NCBI GenBank assembly: GCA_026075535.2
Contig: AP026550.1
Coordinates: 6,386,001 to 6,450,000 of the forward strand
DNA: 64,000 bases
DNA from: Tricholoma matsutake
Taxonomy: Eukaryota; Basidiomycota; Agaricomycetes; Agaricales; Tricholomataceae
Direction: 5' to 3'
A model generated the notes under the pieces. That model was not told the DNA's origin, did no database searches, and saw nothing but the letters and a program-made list of their open reading frames with translations. The position numbers and the translations under genes were made by a program. Within the stretch, counting starts at the first letter, position 1. Each line of letters starts with the position of its first letter. This document shows, in pieces, positions 47,354-58,319 of the stretch.

Positions 47354-47810
47354 TATGACATTATTCTTCTAGTCTTCTAGCTTCTCGTTCCAGTCACCCT
47401 GCTACTGCAATATACTATAGCTTTAAAATTAAGGTTATTACATTTCTCCCTCAAACAGACATAATGGCATACCATGACATCTGCAACACAACCACAACCA
47501 CAACTACCCACAACACCACCTCCCATACTTGTACCTCTTGTAAACAGTGCCCTACACCCATCCAATCCATCCAGTCCAACTGTGGAATTACAACAGCCAA
47601 AGTGCATGGCTGCAAATGTTCATACATGAAAATGGCCATTTCTGAGCCATTTATGTATTCCAAGTATGTTTGTTTTTGGATTGTGTTCATTTTTCCACTA
47701 ACAATGCATTCCATTATTGATTTTTAGCCACACAACAATGATTACCAGCATAACGACCACCACACATACATCAAAACTCACAGTTGCACCTGTGTCCCCT
47801 GCTACAGACC
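47354..47810 (+). other. Short Thr/Cys-rich frame of unknown meaning
   Basis: From 47464 a frame encodes a run of Thr, then CTSCKQCP and GCKCSYMK, and ends near a possible donor. The cysteine spacing is irregular; it could be coding or chance in CAACCA-rich sequence. Confidence 0.2.
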
Positions 47811-48234
47811 TATAAGGGCAACCTCAGCCTCTAGCAAAGGGAAATCCGAAGTTAAAATTATACTACATATTACAGGGATTGGGGACGCACCTAGCAAAGG
47901 GAAATCCAAAGAGAAAACTCTAAGGATCCCTTTGCCAATGCCCCATATATGTGAAGATGACAAAAATAAAATAATAACCTAAAATAGAAAAGGCGGAGAT
48001 AGGCAGATCAAGGCCACTGAATGACATCATACCAAGGAGTAGATGTTGGAAGGGGTGCTCCGCCTCTAAATATAAAACTGTCAACATGCACAAACATGAT
48101 AGAAAGGGAAATTAGTAATAAAATCCGGAAAAATCATAGAAAATGAAGAATAGAAGGAAATGAAGTGAGGGAAAATATAGAACAAACGTAAAAAATAGGA
48201 GAAACACACAGGGCACCCCCCTAGTCCCCTTACA
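47811..48234 (-). repeat. 3' LTR of gypsy copy D
   Basis: 424 bp on the minus strand, beginning TGTAAGGGGACTAGG at 48234 and ending CTTATA at 47811. The polypurine tract AGAGAGGGGGTGA lies at 48235-48247. The second LTR of this copy is absent. Confidence 0.9.
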
Positions 48235-48247
48235 TCACCCCCTCTCT

Positions 48248-51200
48248 AAGATGCATCACCCCAATGCATTCAAAATCACATACGACCAAAGTCCATGACT
48301 TGAATGTGACGCAGTGCAGCAGTGTGCCATCGGTATAATTCCTTGACTAACTGAGGGGCATTCACATCAGACTCTTCGACCCATGAGTTCTCCTCATACC
48401 CATAATCCTTCCAATGCACCAAATACTGGAGTTTTCCTTGATGCAACTGGCTGTCCAAGATTGACTCAACTTTGTATTGGGGTTCTCCCTCGATCACTGT
48501 AGGCAGTGGGGGTGGGTGTGAATGGCATCCTGGGAATGGATCTGGGGGAGCTGGAAGGAGTTTGACACATGGAAGACTGGGTGGAGTCTGGACATGGAGG
48601 CTGGGAGGCATAGATGATAGGCATGCATTCCAACACACTTGAGGATGGGGAAAGGTCCCAGGAAGCAATGAGCAAGTTTCTTGGATGGATGCGTAGTGGA
48701 GATGTCACTGGAGTCAAGATAAACTCGATCACCAACCTTGTACTGAGGGGTCAGAGAATGGCATTGGTTGTAAAAGTGTGCCATGTCATCCTTCACCTTT
48801 GCTAAGGCTGCCTTTGCCTCCTCCAAGCTATCCTGCATGTGTTCTGTGAACTCATTCACCATCTCGATGTGTGAGGGAGTTTGGCGAGGTTCAAATCCCA
48901 TGCATGGATGTTGTCCAGTGTCTAAGAAGAAAGGGGTCTGTTGAGTGGAAGCATGGACATGGTTGTTGTATCCAAACTCGGCCAAGGGGAGAAGATCATC
49001 CCAATTGTCCTGGCATTCATTGACAAAGATGCTCCAGTTCCTGGTTGACTCGCTCAGTCTGGCTGTTGGTTTGTGCGTGATAAGTGGTCAAAGCAAGGAG
49101 TTTGATTCCCAGAAGTCAGTACAGCTCGCGAGTGAACTCTGCCATGAACTGAGGGCCATGATCAGAGAGGAAAGCACCAGGAGGTCCATGTAATTTCCAC
49201 ACATGGTGGAGGTAGAGTTGGGTGGCACCCAGGGCACTGACAGTGGTGTGAGTGGGAATGAAGTGAGCGCATTTTCCCACTGAATCAACTGTGCACATCA
49301 CCACATCAAACCCATTTGACTCTGGCAACTCCACCACAAAGTCAACGCTGACAACATCCCAACGACTCTCTGGAACAGGAAGAGGGTGTAGCTCGCCAAT
49401 GGGTTTGCAACAAGGAATCTTGGTGCATAAGCAAAGGTCACAAGTGCAACAATACTGACCAATGAGCTGTGACATTTGTGGCCACCATTAATTCCGTGAG
49501 GTGAGCTCCAAGGTCTTCCAGCGTCCAGGATGACCAGCAATCTGTGAGTCATGGTGTTGGGATATGATGCACCGGCAAAGGTCTGGGTCATTGGGGACAT
49601 AGATGCGATCCCTGAAATACAACAAGTCCTCTTTTTCAGCCCACTCTGCCACACACAAAGAAAGGGTGGATCCCTTCCTCAGTTTTTTAACAGCTCGGAC
49701 AACAACATCCTCATGTAAACTGCTATGGTTTGCACAATGAATGTCCCGCTCCTCGCCCTGAGGTGCGATGCCTTCCAATGCCTGAATGGTGAACAGGTCT
49801 GGCTGCAACAGCACAATGTTTTGGTTGTCACCGCTGCCATCCCCATGGTCTGCACATCGGGATAGGGCATCGGTCTTCCCCATGCTGCAACCTGGATGGT
49901 GGTGCAAGGAGAAGTCGAATCTGGATAGATACAGGGACCAATGAGCTTGACAACAGTTCAATTTCTTGGCCATCATAAAGTACTCAAGATTCTTGTGATC
50001 CATCCAAATTTCCACCTTGTGTTTGGCACCCTCGAGGAAGTGTTGCCACTCCTCAAGCGCATGCATTATTGCCAACATCTCCTTGTCATGGATCTCGTAA
50101 TTTTGCTCTACAGCACTAAGGCTTTTGGAGTAGAATGCAACAGGATGCCACTTCTGGTCCTCTGGAGACTGCTGAGACAACACAGTGCCCATCGCAAAGT
50201 CAGAACTGTTGGCTTCTACATGAAAAGGACATGAATCATCAGCAAAGGTAAGGATCGGAGCAGAAGTGACCATCTCCTTAAGCTTTTCGAATGCCTCCTG
50301 TTGTGCATTATCCCACCTCCATGCCTCATTTCCTGTCAAGTCGAACAGTGGTCATGCATGATGTGAGAAATCCTTGATAAAATGCTGATAGAAATTGATG
50401 AAGCCCAGGAAAGACTGCACCTCTTTCTTGTTTGTGGGTGTCAGCCAAGCCGTGACCCCATTCACCTTGATAGGATCCATCTCCACCTGACCCTCCGAGA
50501 TAATCAGGCCGAGGTACTCGATCTTGGTCTTCTCAAACTCGCATTTGTCCTGACAAAGGTAGAGTTTGTACTGTCGAAGCTGTTCTAGGATGAGGCACGT
50601 GATGTGATGGTGCTCTTCAACCATGCAAGTGAAGATGAGGATATTGTCAAGATAGATGCAAACAACACCTTCGAGGATGAGGTTGTGGAAAATGTCATTC
50701 ATCATGGTCTGAAAGGTGGCAGGACTATTAGTAAGGCCAAAGAACATGACAAGTGGTTCAAAAAGACCACGGTTGGTAAGAAAGGCTGCCTTCCACTCAT
50801 CTCCCTCCTTTATCCTCACATTATTGTAGCCCCAACAGATGTTGAGCTTGGTGAAGTATTGGGCTCCACGGAGATGGCTCACAAGTTTGGAGATGAGAGG
50901 TAATGGGTAGCAATTTTTGACCGTGATGTCATTGAGCCTTCTGTAGTCTTGAACTGGTCAAAGTGAGCCATCCTTCTTCTTGACAAAGAAAAAGGGAGAG
51001 GCCATGGGTGACTTCGATGGTTGAATACATCCAGAGGCCAGGTGCTTGTCGATGAACTGGTCAAGCTGTCACTGTTCTTTAGGAGAGAGAGGATAGACCT
51101 TGCAGGATGAAGGGGTTGCACCGGGGGTGAGTTCAATTGTGTGATCCCATGGCTTGCACACAGGGAGAGAGTCTAATGATTCCTTGGAGAACACATCTCC

Positions 51201-51258
51201 AAACTCGATTTAGCAGCATTGTTTTTGTGGAAGGCCTTGGTGAGGCGTTGGGATGTTA
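48248..51258 (-). pseudogene. pol: Gypsy copy D (B/C family), 5'-truncated pol
   Basis: In minus orientation from right to left: end of the PR-RT linker with an internal deletion of about 32 bp near 51210, RT, RNaseH ([14 protein letters not shown]), integrase (LLGIKLLALTTYH; NHVHASTQQTPFFLD) and chromodomain (LVHWKDYGYEENSWVEE, about 48370-48440). The RT active site is YLDN (50643-50654), the second Asp having become Asn. Several TGA stops and small indels are present. Similarity to copies B and C stops at about 51258; gag, protease and the 5' LTR are missing. Confidence 0.9.
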
Positions 51259-51863
51259 AGACTATAGGTCTCAACTCAGCCTAGTCTTTGTATGTTGCAG
51301 TTGGAGGCTTTCCAACTGTATCAGTTCTTGCAATAAGAGGCTTTCTTACTGTATCGGGTTCTGTTTGGGACTTGGTGCTTCCTAAGTTGATATGGCTATC
51401 CATACTCAGAGGCTTTCTGAGTAGACTGTCGGTTTGTGTATCACAGTTGGAGGCCTTCCAACTGTCGAGTTTGAGTTATCACAGCTAGGGGCTTCCTAAG
51501 CTGTCGAGTGTTCTGGTTGAGTCTAAGACCATTATTTGAATTAGGTCAAGCTGAAGAATACAGGCAGTATTACTACAGCTTATATACAGTTCGAAGATAC
51601 CTATTGTCCAATCGGAATGCAGGATTGTTATCAAGTATAAATAGAAAGAACAATAGAAAAGACAGGCCTCATGCCTTGCGTGAGGCATCCGATGTTACGG
51701 AGTGCTGCGGTGCAGCATGTCAGAGATCAATAAGAGAATAGGCTCATGCCTGGCATGAGGCATCCGATGTTACAGATCCGATGTCAAGGATCCGATGTCA
51801 AGGACATGCTGCAGCGCAGCATGTCGATTGTGAGTGTCCAACGTCACAGACCTCATGTCAAAG
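51259..51863. other. Hairpin-rich 600-bp segment between copies D and C
   Basis: Left half: six stem-loops with a near-constant loop (separate entry). Right half: further palindromes, CTCATGCC/GGCATGAG (about 51743-51759) and ACATGCTGC/GCAGCATGT (51803-51823), and the repeated phrase GAGGCATCCGATGTTAC (about 51683 and 51757), then GATCCGATGTCAAGG twice. No protein frame is convincing. It could be an LTR or non-autonomous element that begins TGTTAAGACT at about 51254, since D ends there, but I could not prove its ends. Confidence 0.5.
51298..51504. repeat. Six hairpins with near-constant GGCTT loop and varying stems
   Basis: Hairpins at 51298-51318 (stem CAGTTGGA/TCCAACTG), 51331-51351 (one A-C mismatch), 51370-51387 (imperfect), 51403-51423 (TACTCAGA/TCTGAGTA), 51443-51465 (ACAGTTGGA/TCCAACTGT, loop GGCCT) and 51481-51504 (one bulged base). 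Loops are GGCTT in four. Most are followed by a GT(AT)CGG/GTCGAG-like word. Stem sequences differ between units, but both arms change together. Confidence 0.8.
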
Positions 51864-52289
51864 TGCAAGGGGACTAGGGGGGTGCCCTGTGTGTTTTTCC
51901 TATTTTTTATGTTCGTCCTATATTTTTCCCCACCTCATTTCCTTCTATTCTTCATTTTCTATGATTTTTCCGGATTTTATTACTAATTTTCCCTTGCTAT
52001 CATGTTTGTACATGTTGACACTTTTATATTTAGAGGCGGAGTACCCCTTCCGACACATACTCCTTGGTATGATGTCATTCGGCGGCCTTGATCCGCCTAT
52101 CTCCGCCTTTTTCTATTTTTAGGTTATATTTGATTTTTGTCATCTTCACATATACTGGGCATCAGCAAGGGGATCCTTAGAGTTTTCTCTTCAGATTTCC
52201 CTTTGCTAGGTGCGCCCCCAATCCCTGTATTATGTAGCACAATTTTAACTTTGGATTTCCCTTTGCTAGAGGCTTAGGTTGCCCTTATA
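51864..52289 (+). repeat. 5' LTR of element C
   Basis: 426 bp, starts TGCAAGGGG (right copy TGTAAGGGG), ends CCCTTATA. The internal AGAGTTTTCT is complementary to AGAAAACTCT directly after the LTR (52292-52301), as in copy B. Confidence 0.92.
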
Positions 52290-52455
52290 GTAGAAAACTC
52301 TCCCCTAAGGCCCGAAAATCGCGAACGCGCTGCCCAAGATAGGCAGGTACGGACTGGACGACGCTTCCCAAAGCTCCACAGAGTCCCTACACACCGTTCC
52401 AGATACTCTCGCCTTTATTACGCCGCCATTTTTGCCAAACGCACTCCCTAGCAAC

Positions 52456-53574
52456 ATGGATGCATCAGAACGCTTCGACGCGCTTGAAAGTGACGTTTCC
52501 GGAATGCGCGCGCAAATCGACTCGCTTAAATCTACGATTGAAAACTTCGTTAGGACCCTCCAGGCTAACCCTACGACCAATAGTTCCCCCTTTACGACTC
52601 CAAGCGCACCCAACAACGACGTTTTGCCAAACACGTCCACTAAGGAACGTGCCCAGATCAAACCGTCCCCCCCCGCCAAATTTAATGGTGCACGTGCGCA
52701 GGGACGTGCATTCCTTAATTCCTGTGAGTTATACATTAGTCTCCAGTCGCATCAATTCGTCGATGAGGCTGCAAAAATTTATTGGGCCTTCACATACATG
52801 AAATCTGAACGCGCCTATCTCTATGTGGACCGTATCCTACGTCAAACTAAAGAACTCAGTTCTCTACCTTTCTCCACTTGGGGTGACTTTTGAGCTGAGT
52901 TCATATGCCACTTCTGCCCCCTCAATGAACGCCACCGAGCAGTGACACGACTTGAGTCATCCGCTTACCACCAGGGACATCGATCCGTGGACGACTATAT
53001 CGATGAGTTCAAGGATTTGGTGGACATGGCAGGATATGGGAGTGGGTTACCAGTGGTGGTGAAGTTCCGACGGGGGCTCAACCGAGAAATTCAGGACCAG
53101 ATTGCACAGATGTTGGAAGGGCGCCCAGCGGACAATGATATCCTTGCTTGGTATGAAGCTGCTTCACTCTGTGATGAGAACCGACTCACAAATGCGGCGT
53201 TTAATGCTGCATTCCATGCTCCAACTACCACTCATACACCCTACACCTTCAATTGAAGCCTCCCCCACCCTAACCCCATTCCTGTTCATCAAACTCCCAC
53301 ACCAGCCGTCAATGTCCCAGTACCAATGGATGTTGATGCAGCCCGCAGCCATGCACGTAAGTTGGATCTCTGCTACCATTGTGGGGAACCTGGACACAGG
53401 GCTGGAGCGTGTCCCCATTGTCAGGATATCCGCATGCTCACCCCCAAGGGACGAGACGAACTCCTGCAAGATTTGTTGGCGCTTGTAGATGTTGAGGAAG
53501 CAAAGGATCAAGTTGCAGAGGAGATTAAGTTGGAAGTTGTAGAGGAGCAGGATTTTCCTATTTGCAGCGAGTGA
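52456..53574 (+). pseudogene. gag: Element C gag
   Basis: ATG at 52456 (MDASERFDALESDVSGM); the frame is open upstream to 52432 without another ATG. Gag core as in copy B (RAFLNSCELYISLQSHQFVD; VDDYIDEFKDLVDM) and zinc knuckle CYHCGEPGHRAGAC (about 53370-53410). Only two interruptions: TGA at 52891-52893, shared with copy B, and at 53254-53256, where B has CGA. The stop at 53572-53574 overlaps pol in the -1 frame; G-GAT-TTT at 53550-53556 could be the slip site. Confidence 0.9.
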
Positions 53575-56500
53575 ATCGTATGCCCTCACTGCCTGTCCAT
53601 AACCACTTTGAAGTCTTGTCAGTTGAATCCCCGGAGAATGAATCCATTTCTGTGACTGCTCCCCTCTCTGACCCTTCGAAGTTGGCTAAAGACGTACCTG
53701 CTCTCCCCATCTCTCCTTCTACTCCACGTCCCAAAATTAAATCATGGGAGCATAAACTACCACCCAAGTATATTGTGGCATCCACTCCCTCTGCACATTC
53801 CTTAAACCTAGCCATCAAACTGCAGACGACCGACACTGGACAGATACTCGGTGTCTCTGTGCTCCTGGACTCTGGTGCAACTGGTCTCTTCATCAATTCC
53901 CATCTGGTACAACAACATCGTCTAAATACTCGCTCACTCTCACATCCAATACCTGTATATAATGTGGATGGATCCCCAAATGAAGCTGGTGCCATCCGAG
54001 AGGTTGCAGACCTGGTTCTCCATTACAAAGATCATAGTGAGCGTGCCCTTTTTGCTGTCACTCAATTAGGAAAGCAAAAGGTGATTTTGGGATATCCATG
54101 GCTTCGAGACCATAACCCAGAGGTCGACTGGCGCACTGGGGAGGTTACCATGAGCTGATGTCCATCCCGCTGTTGGACATGTTTCACAGAAGCCAGGCAA
54201 GAATGTTGTGGACAGAAGGCGGCAATACGACGAACTCAGAAGTGTCGTGCTGGACCCCTGCCTATACCTGAAGTGGAATTGGAAGGGGTTCCTGATCTAA
54301 TGCCGGACTCAGATGATGATGATGAGGACCCAGAGGAAGTGGAGGAGGGTGATCGGATCTTCTACACTGTGATTCACTCATCGCATGAGGTGTGTGCCAC
54401 ATCGAACATATCCCAACGCCTCGCCGAGGCCTTCCACAAAAACAATGCTGCTAAATCCTCTACTAACTCCTTACTCCCTCATCTCCATGAGTTTGAAGAC
54501 GTGTTCTCCAAGGAGTCATTCGACTCTCTTCCTGCACGTAAGCCATGGGATCACACGATTGAACTCACCCCCGGCACAACCCCTTCATCCTGCAAGGTCT
54601 ATCCTCTCTCTCCGGAAGAACAATGGCAGCTTGACCAGTTCATCAACGAGCACCTGGCCTCTGGACGTATTCGACCATCGAAGTCACCCATGGCCTCTCC
54701 CTTTTTCTTTGTCAAGAAGAAGGATGGCTCACTTTGACCGGTTCAAGACTACAGAAGGCTCAACAACATCACGGTCAAAAATCGCTACCCAGTACCCCTC
54801 ATCTCCGAACTCGTAAACCAGCTCCATGGAGCCCGATACTTCACCAAGCTCGATGTCCATTGGGGCTATAATAATGTGAGGATAAAGGAGGGAGATGAGT
54901 GGAAGGCAGCCTTTCGTACCAACCGTGGTCTTTTTGAACCGCTTGTCATGTTCTTTGGCCTTACTAATAGCCCTGCCACCTTTCAGACCATGATGAACGA
55001 CATCTTCCATGACCTCATCCTTGAAGGCGTTGTCTGCATCTATCTCAACGACATCCTCATCTTCACTCGCACGGTTGAAGAGCACCGTCGCATCACGCGC
55101 CTTGTCCTAGAGCGACTTCGACGGTACAAACTCTACCTTCGTCAGGACAAATGCGAGTTCCAAAGGACCAAGATCGAGTACCTCGGCCTGATTATCTCGG
55201 AGGGTCAAGTGGAGATGGATCCTATCAAGGTAAACGGGGTCACAGCTTGGCCAACACCCACAAACAAGAAGGAGGTGCAGTCTTTCCTGGGCTTCATCAA
55301 TTTTTATCGGCGTTTTATCAAGGATTTCTCACATCATGCACGACCACTGTTTGACTTGACAGGAAAGGAGGCATGGAGGTGGGATAATGCACAACAGGAG
55401 GCATTCGAAAAGCTTAAGGAGATGGTCACTTCTGCTCCCATCCTTACCTTTGCTGACGATTTGCATCCTTTTCGTGTAGAAGCTGACAGTTCTGACTTTG
55501 CGACGGGTGCCATGTTGTCTCAGCAGTCTCCGGAGGACCAGAAGTGGCATCCTGTTGTGTTCTACTCCAAAAGCCTTAGTGCTGTAGAGAGAAACTATGA
55601 GATCCATGACAAGGAGATGTTGGCGATAATGCGTGTGCTTGAGGAGTGGCGACACTTCCTCGAGGGTGCCCAACACAAGGTGGAAATTTGGACGGATCAC
55701 AAGAACCTCGAGTACTTCATGACGGCCAAGAAATTGAACCGTCGTCAAGCTCGTTGGTCCCTGTATCTATCTAGATTCAACTTCTCCTTACACCACCATC
55801 CGGGTCGCAGCATGGGGAAGACCGATGCCCTATCCCGATGTGCAGACCATGGGGATGGCAGCGGTGACAACCAAAACATTGTGCTGTTGCAGCCAGACCT
55901 GTTCACCATTCGGGCACTGGAAGGCATCGCACCCCAGGGCAAGGAGCGGGACATACTACGTGACATTCGTCACGCAAACCATAGCGGTTTACATGAGGAT
56001 GTTGTCGCCCGAGCTGTTAAAGAACTGAGGAAGGGATCGACCCTTTCCTTATGTGTGGCAGAGTGGGCTGAAAAGGAGGACTTGTTGTATTTCAGGGATC
56101 ACATCTATGTTCCCAATGACCCAGACCTTTGCCAGCGCATCATATCCCAACACCATGACTCACAGATTGCTGGCCACCCCGGATGCTGGAAGACCTTGGA
56201 GCTCACCTCACGGAACTATTGGTGGCCACAAATGTCATGGCTCATTGGTCAGTATTGTCGCACTTGTGACCTTTGCTTACACACCAAGGTTCCTCGTCGC
56301 AAGCCTATTGGTGAGCTACACCCTCTTCCTGTTCCAGAGAGTCGTTGGGATGTCGTCAGCATCGACTTTGTGGTGGAATTGCCAGAGTCAAATGGGTTTG
56401 ATGCGGTGATGTGCACAGTTGACTCAGTGGGAAAATGCGCTCACTTCATTCCCACTCACACCACTGTCAGTGCCCTAGGTGCCGCTCGACTCTACCTCCA

Positions 56501-57473
56501 CCATGTGTGGAAATTACATGGACTTCCTGGTGCCTTCCTCTCGGATCGTGGCCCTCAGTTCATGGCAGAGTTCACTCGTGAGCTGTACCGACTCCTGGGG
56601 ATCAAACTCCTCGCTTCAACCGCTTATCACCCACAAACTGAGGGCCAGACGGAGCGAGTCAACCAGGAACTGGAGCAGTACATCCGCCTCTTTGTCAATG
56701 AACGCCAGGACGATTGGGATGATCTCCTTCCTTTGGCCGAGTTCGGATACAACAACCATGTCCATGCTTCCACTCAACAGACCCCTTTCCTCTTAGACAC
56801 TGGACGACATCCACGCATGGGATTTGAACCTTGCCAAACTCCCTCACACATCAAGACAGTGAATGAGTTCACAGGACGCATGAGGGATAGCTTGGAGGAG
56901 GCAAGGGCAGCCTTAGCAAAGGCAAAGGACAACATGGCGCGATTTTACAACCAACGCCACTCCCCAACCCCTCAGTACAAGGTTGGTGATCGAGTTTATC
57001 TTGACTCCAGTGACATCTCCACTACACATCCATCCAAGAAACTCGCTCATCGCTTCTTGGGACCTTTCCCCATTGTCAAGTGCGTTGGAACACATGCCTA
57101 TCGTCTACGCCTCCCAGCCTCCATGTCCAGACTCCATCCTGTCTTCCATGTCGTCAAATTGCTTCCAGCTCCCCCAGATCTGTTCCCAGGATGCCATTCA
57201 CACCCACCACCACCACCTACAGTGATCGAGGGAGAACCCCAATATGAAGTCGAGTCAATCTTGGACAGCCATTTGCGTCGAGGAAAACTCCAGTATTTGG
57301 TACATTGGAAGGGTTATGGGTATGAGGAGAACTCATGGGTCGAAGAGTCTGACATAAATGCCCCTCGGTTAATCAAGGAATTCCACCGACGGCACACTGC
57401 TGCACCGCGTCGCATTCAAGTCACGGACTTTGGTCGTATACGATTTCAAATGCATCGGGGCGATGCATCTTAG
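53562..57473 (+). pseudogene. pol: Element C pol: PR-RT-RNaseH-IN-chromodomain, nearly intact
   Basis: A single frame from 53562 to 57473 with only two TGAs (54156-54158 and 54735-54737). Protease LLDSGATGLFI; acidic linker DSDDDDEDPEEVEEGD; RT with [18 protein letters not shown] and active site YLND at 55041-55052, the first catalytic Asp changed to Asn; RNaseH FRVEADSSDFATGA and [11 protein letters not shown]. Integrase: H-H-C-C (about 56150-56275), DFVVELPESN, HPQTEGQTERVNQELEQY. The chromodomain QYLVHWKGYGYEENSWVEE lies at about 57290-57350, followed by a basic tail. The open stretch from 54876 covers 865 codons. The active-site change predicts loss of polymerase activity even if the stops were read through. 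Confidence 0.93.
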
Positions 57474-57484
57474 AGAGGGGGTGA

Positions 57485-57910
57485 TGTAAGGGGACTAGGG
57501 GGGTGCCCTGTGTGTTTTTCCTATTTTTTATGTTTGTCCTATATTTTTCCCCACCTCATTTCCTTCTATTCTTCATTTTCTATGATTTTTCCGGATTTTA
57601 TTACTAATTTTCCCTTGCTATCATGTTTGTACATGTTGACACTTTTATATTTAGAGGCGGAGTACCCCTTCCGACACATACCCCTTGGTATGATGTCATT
57701 CGGCAGCCTTGATCTGCCTATCTCCGCCTTTTTCTATTTTTAGGTTATATTTGATTTTTGTCATCTTCACATATACTGGGCATCAGCAAGGGGATCCTTA
57801 GAGTTTTCTCTTCGGATTTCCCTTTGCTAGGTGCGCCCCCAATCCCTGTATTATGTAGCATAATTTTAACTTCGGATTTCCCTTTGCTAGAGGCTTAGGT
57901 TGCCCTTATA
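57485..57910 (+). repeat. 3' LTR of element C
   Basis: 426 bp. The preceding AGAGAGGGGGTGA (57472-57484) is the polypurine tract. Its end abuts sequence belonging to element E. Confidence 0.92.
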
Positions 57911-58013
57911 ATTACCCCCCCACTATGGTCAAAAGTTCCACACTTCGACCTAAATCTTCGTCTCTCCTTCGTGGTCTGATCAGGCATGGTCTGGTTATGT
58001 GGGTAGGTCGGGG

Positions 58014-58301
58014 TCAAGGGGTACGATGGAGGCATAATTCATGTCTGAACTCGGACCATGATTGGGTTCTTCTGGTTTGCGCTGCCCTAGGTAGTGGTGT
58101 CAAGGAGTCAGTAGTATCGTTGAAAGGGGGGCATTGCAGGATGGCAAATTCAACGTCTGTAATTGGGGGTTCAGGACTTGGTCGGAAGATGGCATAGAGG
58201 CAAAATGGGAAGGTCAGGGCTGCCACTGCAGCCAGGGTTGTGCCAATGACGATGGTGAGGATCGTAATTCCTGCGAGCATGGGTCTGTCTCGTCATGCCA
58301 T
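58014..58301 (-). pseudogene. Element E fourth frame: small single-span membrane protein
   Basis: Frame of 96 codons from ATG 58301 to 58014, with one TGA at codon 3 (58293-58295; CGA by analogy with the other stops). A short basic start (RRD-like) precedes a long hydrophobic helix, MLAGITILTIVIGTTLAAVA with more residues following, then PSPEPP and a polar tail with SWSEFRHELC. The charge pattern would place the N-terminus in the cytoplasm by the positive-inside rule (inference). It starts 18 nt after the third frame ends. No resemblance to a known envelope glycoprotein: it is too short and has no visible cleavage site. Confidence 0.5.
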
Positions 58302-58319
58302 CGTCTTGAGTTCTGTCTT

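Larger units (their letters stand above)
51864..57910 (+). mobile_element. Ty3/gypsy chromodomain LTR retrotransposon C
   Basis: Complete element with 426-bp LTRs at both ends (8 differences, all transitions), gag and pol. It is the best preserved member of the B family here: four TGA stops in all and no frameshift seen. The flanks (CAAAG left, ATTAC right) do not match, so the expected 5-bp target duplication is missing. Confidence 0.93.

Noticed and set aside
14660..57473. TGA as a sense codon (altered code) in the retroelements
   Set aside because: Sister copies have CGA at several of the same positions, and gag and pol frames also end in TGA; decay explains the pattern better.
58014..58301. 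Envelope-type gene in element E
   Set aside because: The frame is only 96 codons with one membrane span, no cleavage site and no similarity I can name to envelope proteins; described as a membrane frame only.
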